Assembly: GCA_947311265.1 (NCBI GenBank)
Contig: CAMZKQ010000125.1
Location: 1 to 6,063, forward strand
DNA length: 6,063 bases
Source of the DNA: an uncultured Chlorobiota bacterium
GTDB lineage: Bacteria; Bacteroidota; Bacteroidia; Bacteroidales; JAADGE01
Reading direction: 5' to 3'
Of this stretch, positions 5,514-6,063 are shown piece after piece (position 1 is the first letter of the stretch; every line of letters begins with the position of its first letter). The notes below the pieces were generated by a model. The model saw only the letters and a list, made by a program, of their open reading frames with translations. It was not told where the DNA came from and searched no databases. The position numbers and the translations under genes are program-made.

Positions 5514-6063
5514 ATGGAAGCAACTCAAAAATATTACAACAGGGAACTTAGTTGGCTATCTTTCAATTACTTAGTGCTTGAACAAATTAAGGACAATGCC
5601 CTACCGCTCTATGAGCGGGTTAAGTTTTTGGCCATTTATGCCTCTAATTTAGATGAGTTTTACAGGGTGCGAGTGGCATATTGGCAAAGTTTGCTTGATT
5701 TGGGCGAAAAAAATAAAAAAAAATTAGACTTTTCGCCAGAAGATATTTTAAATAAAATTAAGAGCGAAGTTACTCGCCAGCTTAGCGAATATTATGCCCT
5801 TTTTAATAATACGATTTTACCCGAACTAGAAGAAGCTGGTGTTATTTTATATCAAAACCAAACTTTAGAAGCAGCCCATAAAGACCACCTAAAAAGTTAT
5901 TTCCTTAGCGAAGTGTTGCCTCACATGCAGCCCATTTTGCTCACCCCAGGCGATGTACTTACCTTTTTGCAAGACAATGTCATTTATTTGGCTGTAAAAA
6001 TGTATAAAAAACGCAAAAAATCAAGCAATGGCAGACGCAAAAAGCCAACCTTTGCAGTACTTA
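5514..6063 (+). CDS. ppk1: Polyphosphate kinase 1, N-terminal part, cut by window edge
   Basis: PPK1 reversibly transfers the ATP gamma-phosphate to inorganic polyphosphate; it is usually membrane-associated and about 690 residues long. Only 183 codons plus one base are visible, because the open frame runs off the right edge. The N domain is clear: YNRELSWLSFNYLVLEQ (8-24), PLYERVKFLAIYASNLDEFYRVRV (31-54), then a helical bundle (75-110) and the start of the H domain with LPHMQPILLTPGD (135-147) and FLQDNVIYLAVKM (151-163). Asn45 in SNLDEF matches the adenine-contacting Asn45 of E. coli PPK. The autophosphorylated histidines and the C domains lie beyond the window. A very basic loop (165-177, 9 of 13 Lys/Arg) sits between two strands of the H domain. 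The start is the ATG that gives the canonical N-terminus; no Shine-Dalgarno site precedes it. It diverges from the saccharopine dehydrogenase operon. Confidence 0.95.
   Translation, partial: MEATQKYYNRELSWLSFNYLVLEQIKDNALPLYERVKFLAIYASNLDEFYRVRVAYWQSLLDLGEKNKKKLDFSPEDILNKIKSEVTRQLSEYYALFNNTILPELEEAGVILYQNQTLEAAHKDHLKSYFLSEVLPHMQPILLTPGDVLTFLQDNVIYLAVKMYKKRKKSSNGRRKKPTFAVL

Noticed and set aside
1..6063. Defence system, mobile element or biosynthetic cluster
   Set aside because: All six genes except the lipoprotein fit housekeeping families; there are no transposase, nuclease, integrase, attachment-site or array signatures.

Overview
The window looks like an ordinary chromosomal segment of a member of the Bacteroidota. 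The evidence is AT-rich DNA, TAnnTTTG-type -7 promoter boxes, start codons without clear Shine-Dalgarno sequences, a Lys/Ile/Asn-rich proteome with a Bacteroidota-style lipoprotein signal, and a eukaryote-like saccharopine dehydrogenase of a kind I recall from this phylum. This assignment is an inference from style and gene families; there is no rRNA or other phylogenetic marker here. I see no tRNA, rRNA, CRISPR array, insertion sequence or phage gene.

Layout. (1) Positions 1-1146, minus strand: the N-terminal 382 codons of a SulP-family anion transporter, cut off by the left edge. (2) Positions 1147-1239: a 93-bp divergent control region with two -7-like boxes that face each other and a perfect GTATCA/TGATAC dyad. 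(3) Positions 1240-2549, plus strand: an unrecognised helical lipoprotein, followed with a 4-base ATGA overlap by ribulose-phosphate 3-epimerase (rpe). (4) Positions 2546-5208, minus strand: a two-gene operon, with a LYS9-like saccharopine dehydrogenase upstream and a pabB-type chorismate-utilising enzyme downstream, joined by a one-base TAATG stop/start overlap. The pabB stop overlaps the rpe stop tail to tail by 4 bp, so there is no intergenic terminator. (5) Positions 5209-5513: a 305-bp, very AT-rich divergent region with a good promoter candidate for the saccharopine dehydrogenase operon, small repeats, and an 8-bp inverted repeat. (6) Positions 5514-6063, plus strand: the first 183 codons of polyphosphate kinase 1 (ppk1), cut off by the right edge.

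The genes are metabolic housekeeping functions: anion transport, pentose phosphate/Calvin-type sugar phosphate interconversion, p-aminobenzoate (folate) synthesis, lysine/saccharopine metabolism, and polyphosphate synthesis. They do not form an obvious single pathway. Coding density is high and genes are tightly packed (overlaps of 4, 4 and 1 bases). I found no convincing undescribed system. The items most worth a second look are the unknown lipoprotein translationally coupled to rpe, the face-to-face promoters with the dyad, the pairing of a eukaryote-like saccharopine dehydrogenase with pabB, and the tail-to-tail overlap that forces read-through or antisense transcription.
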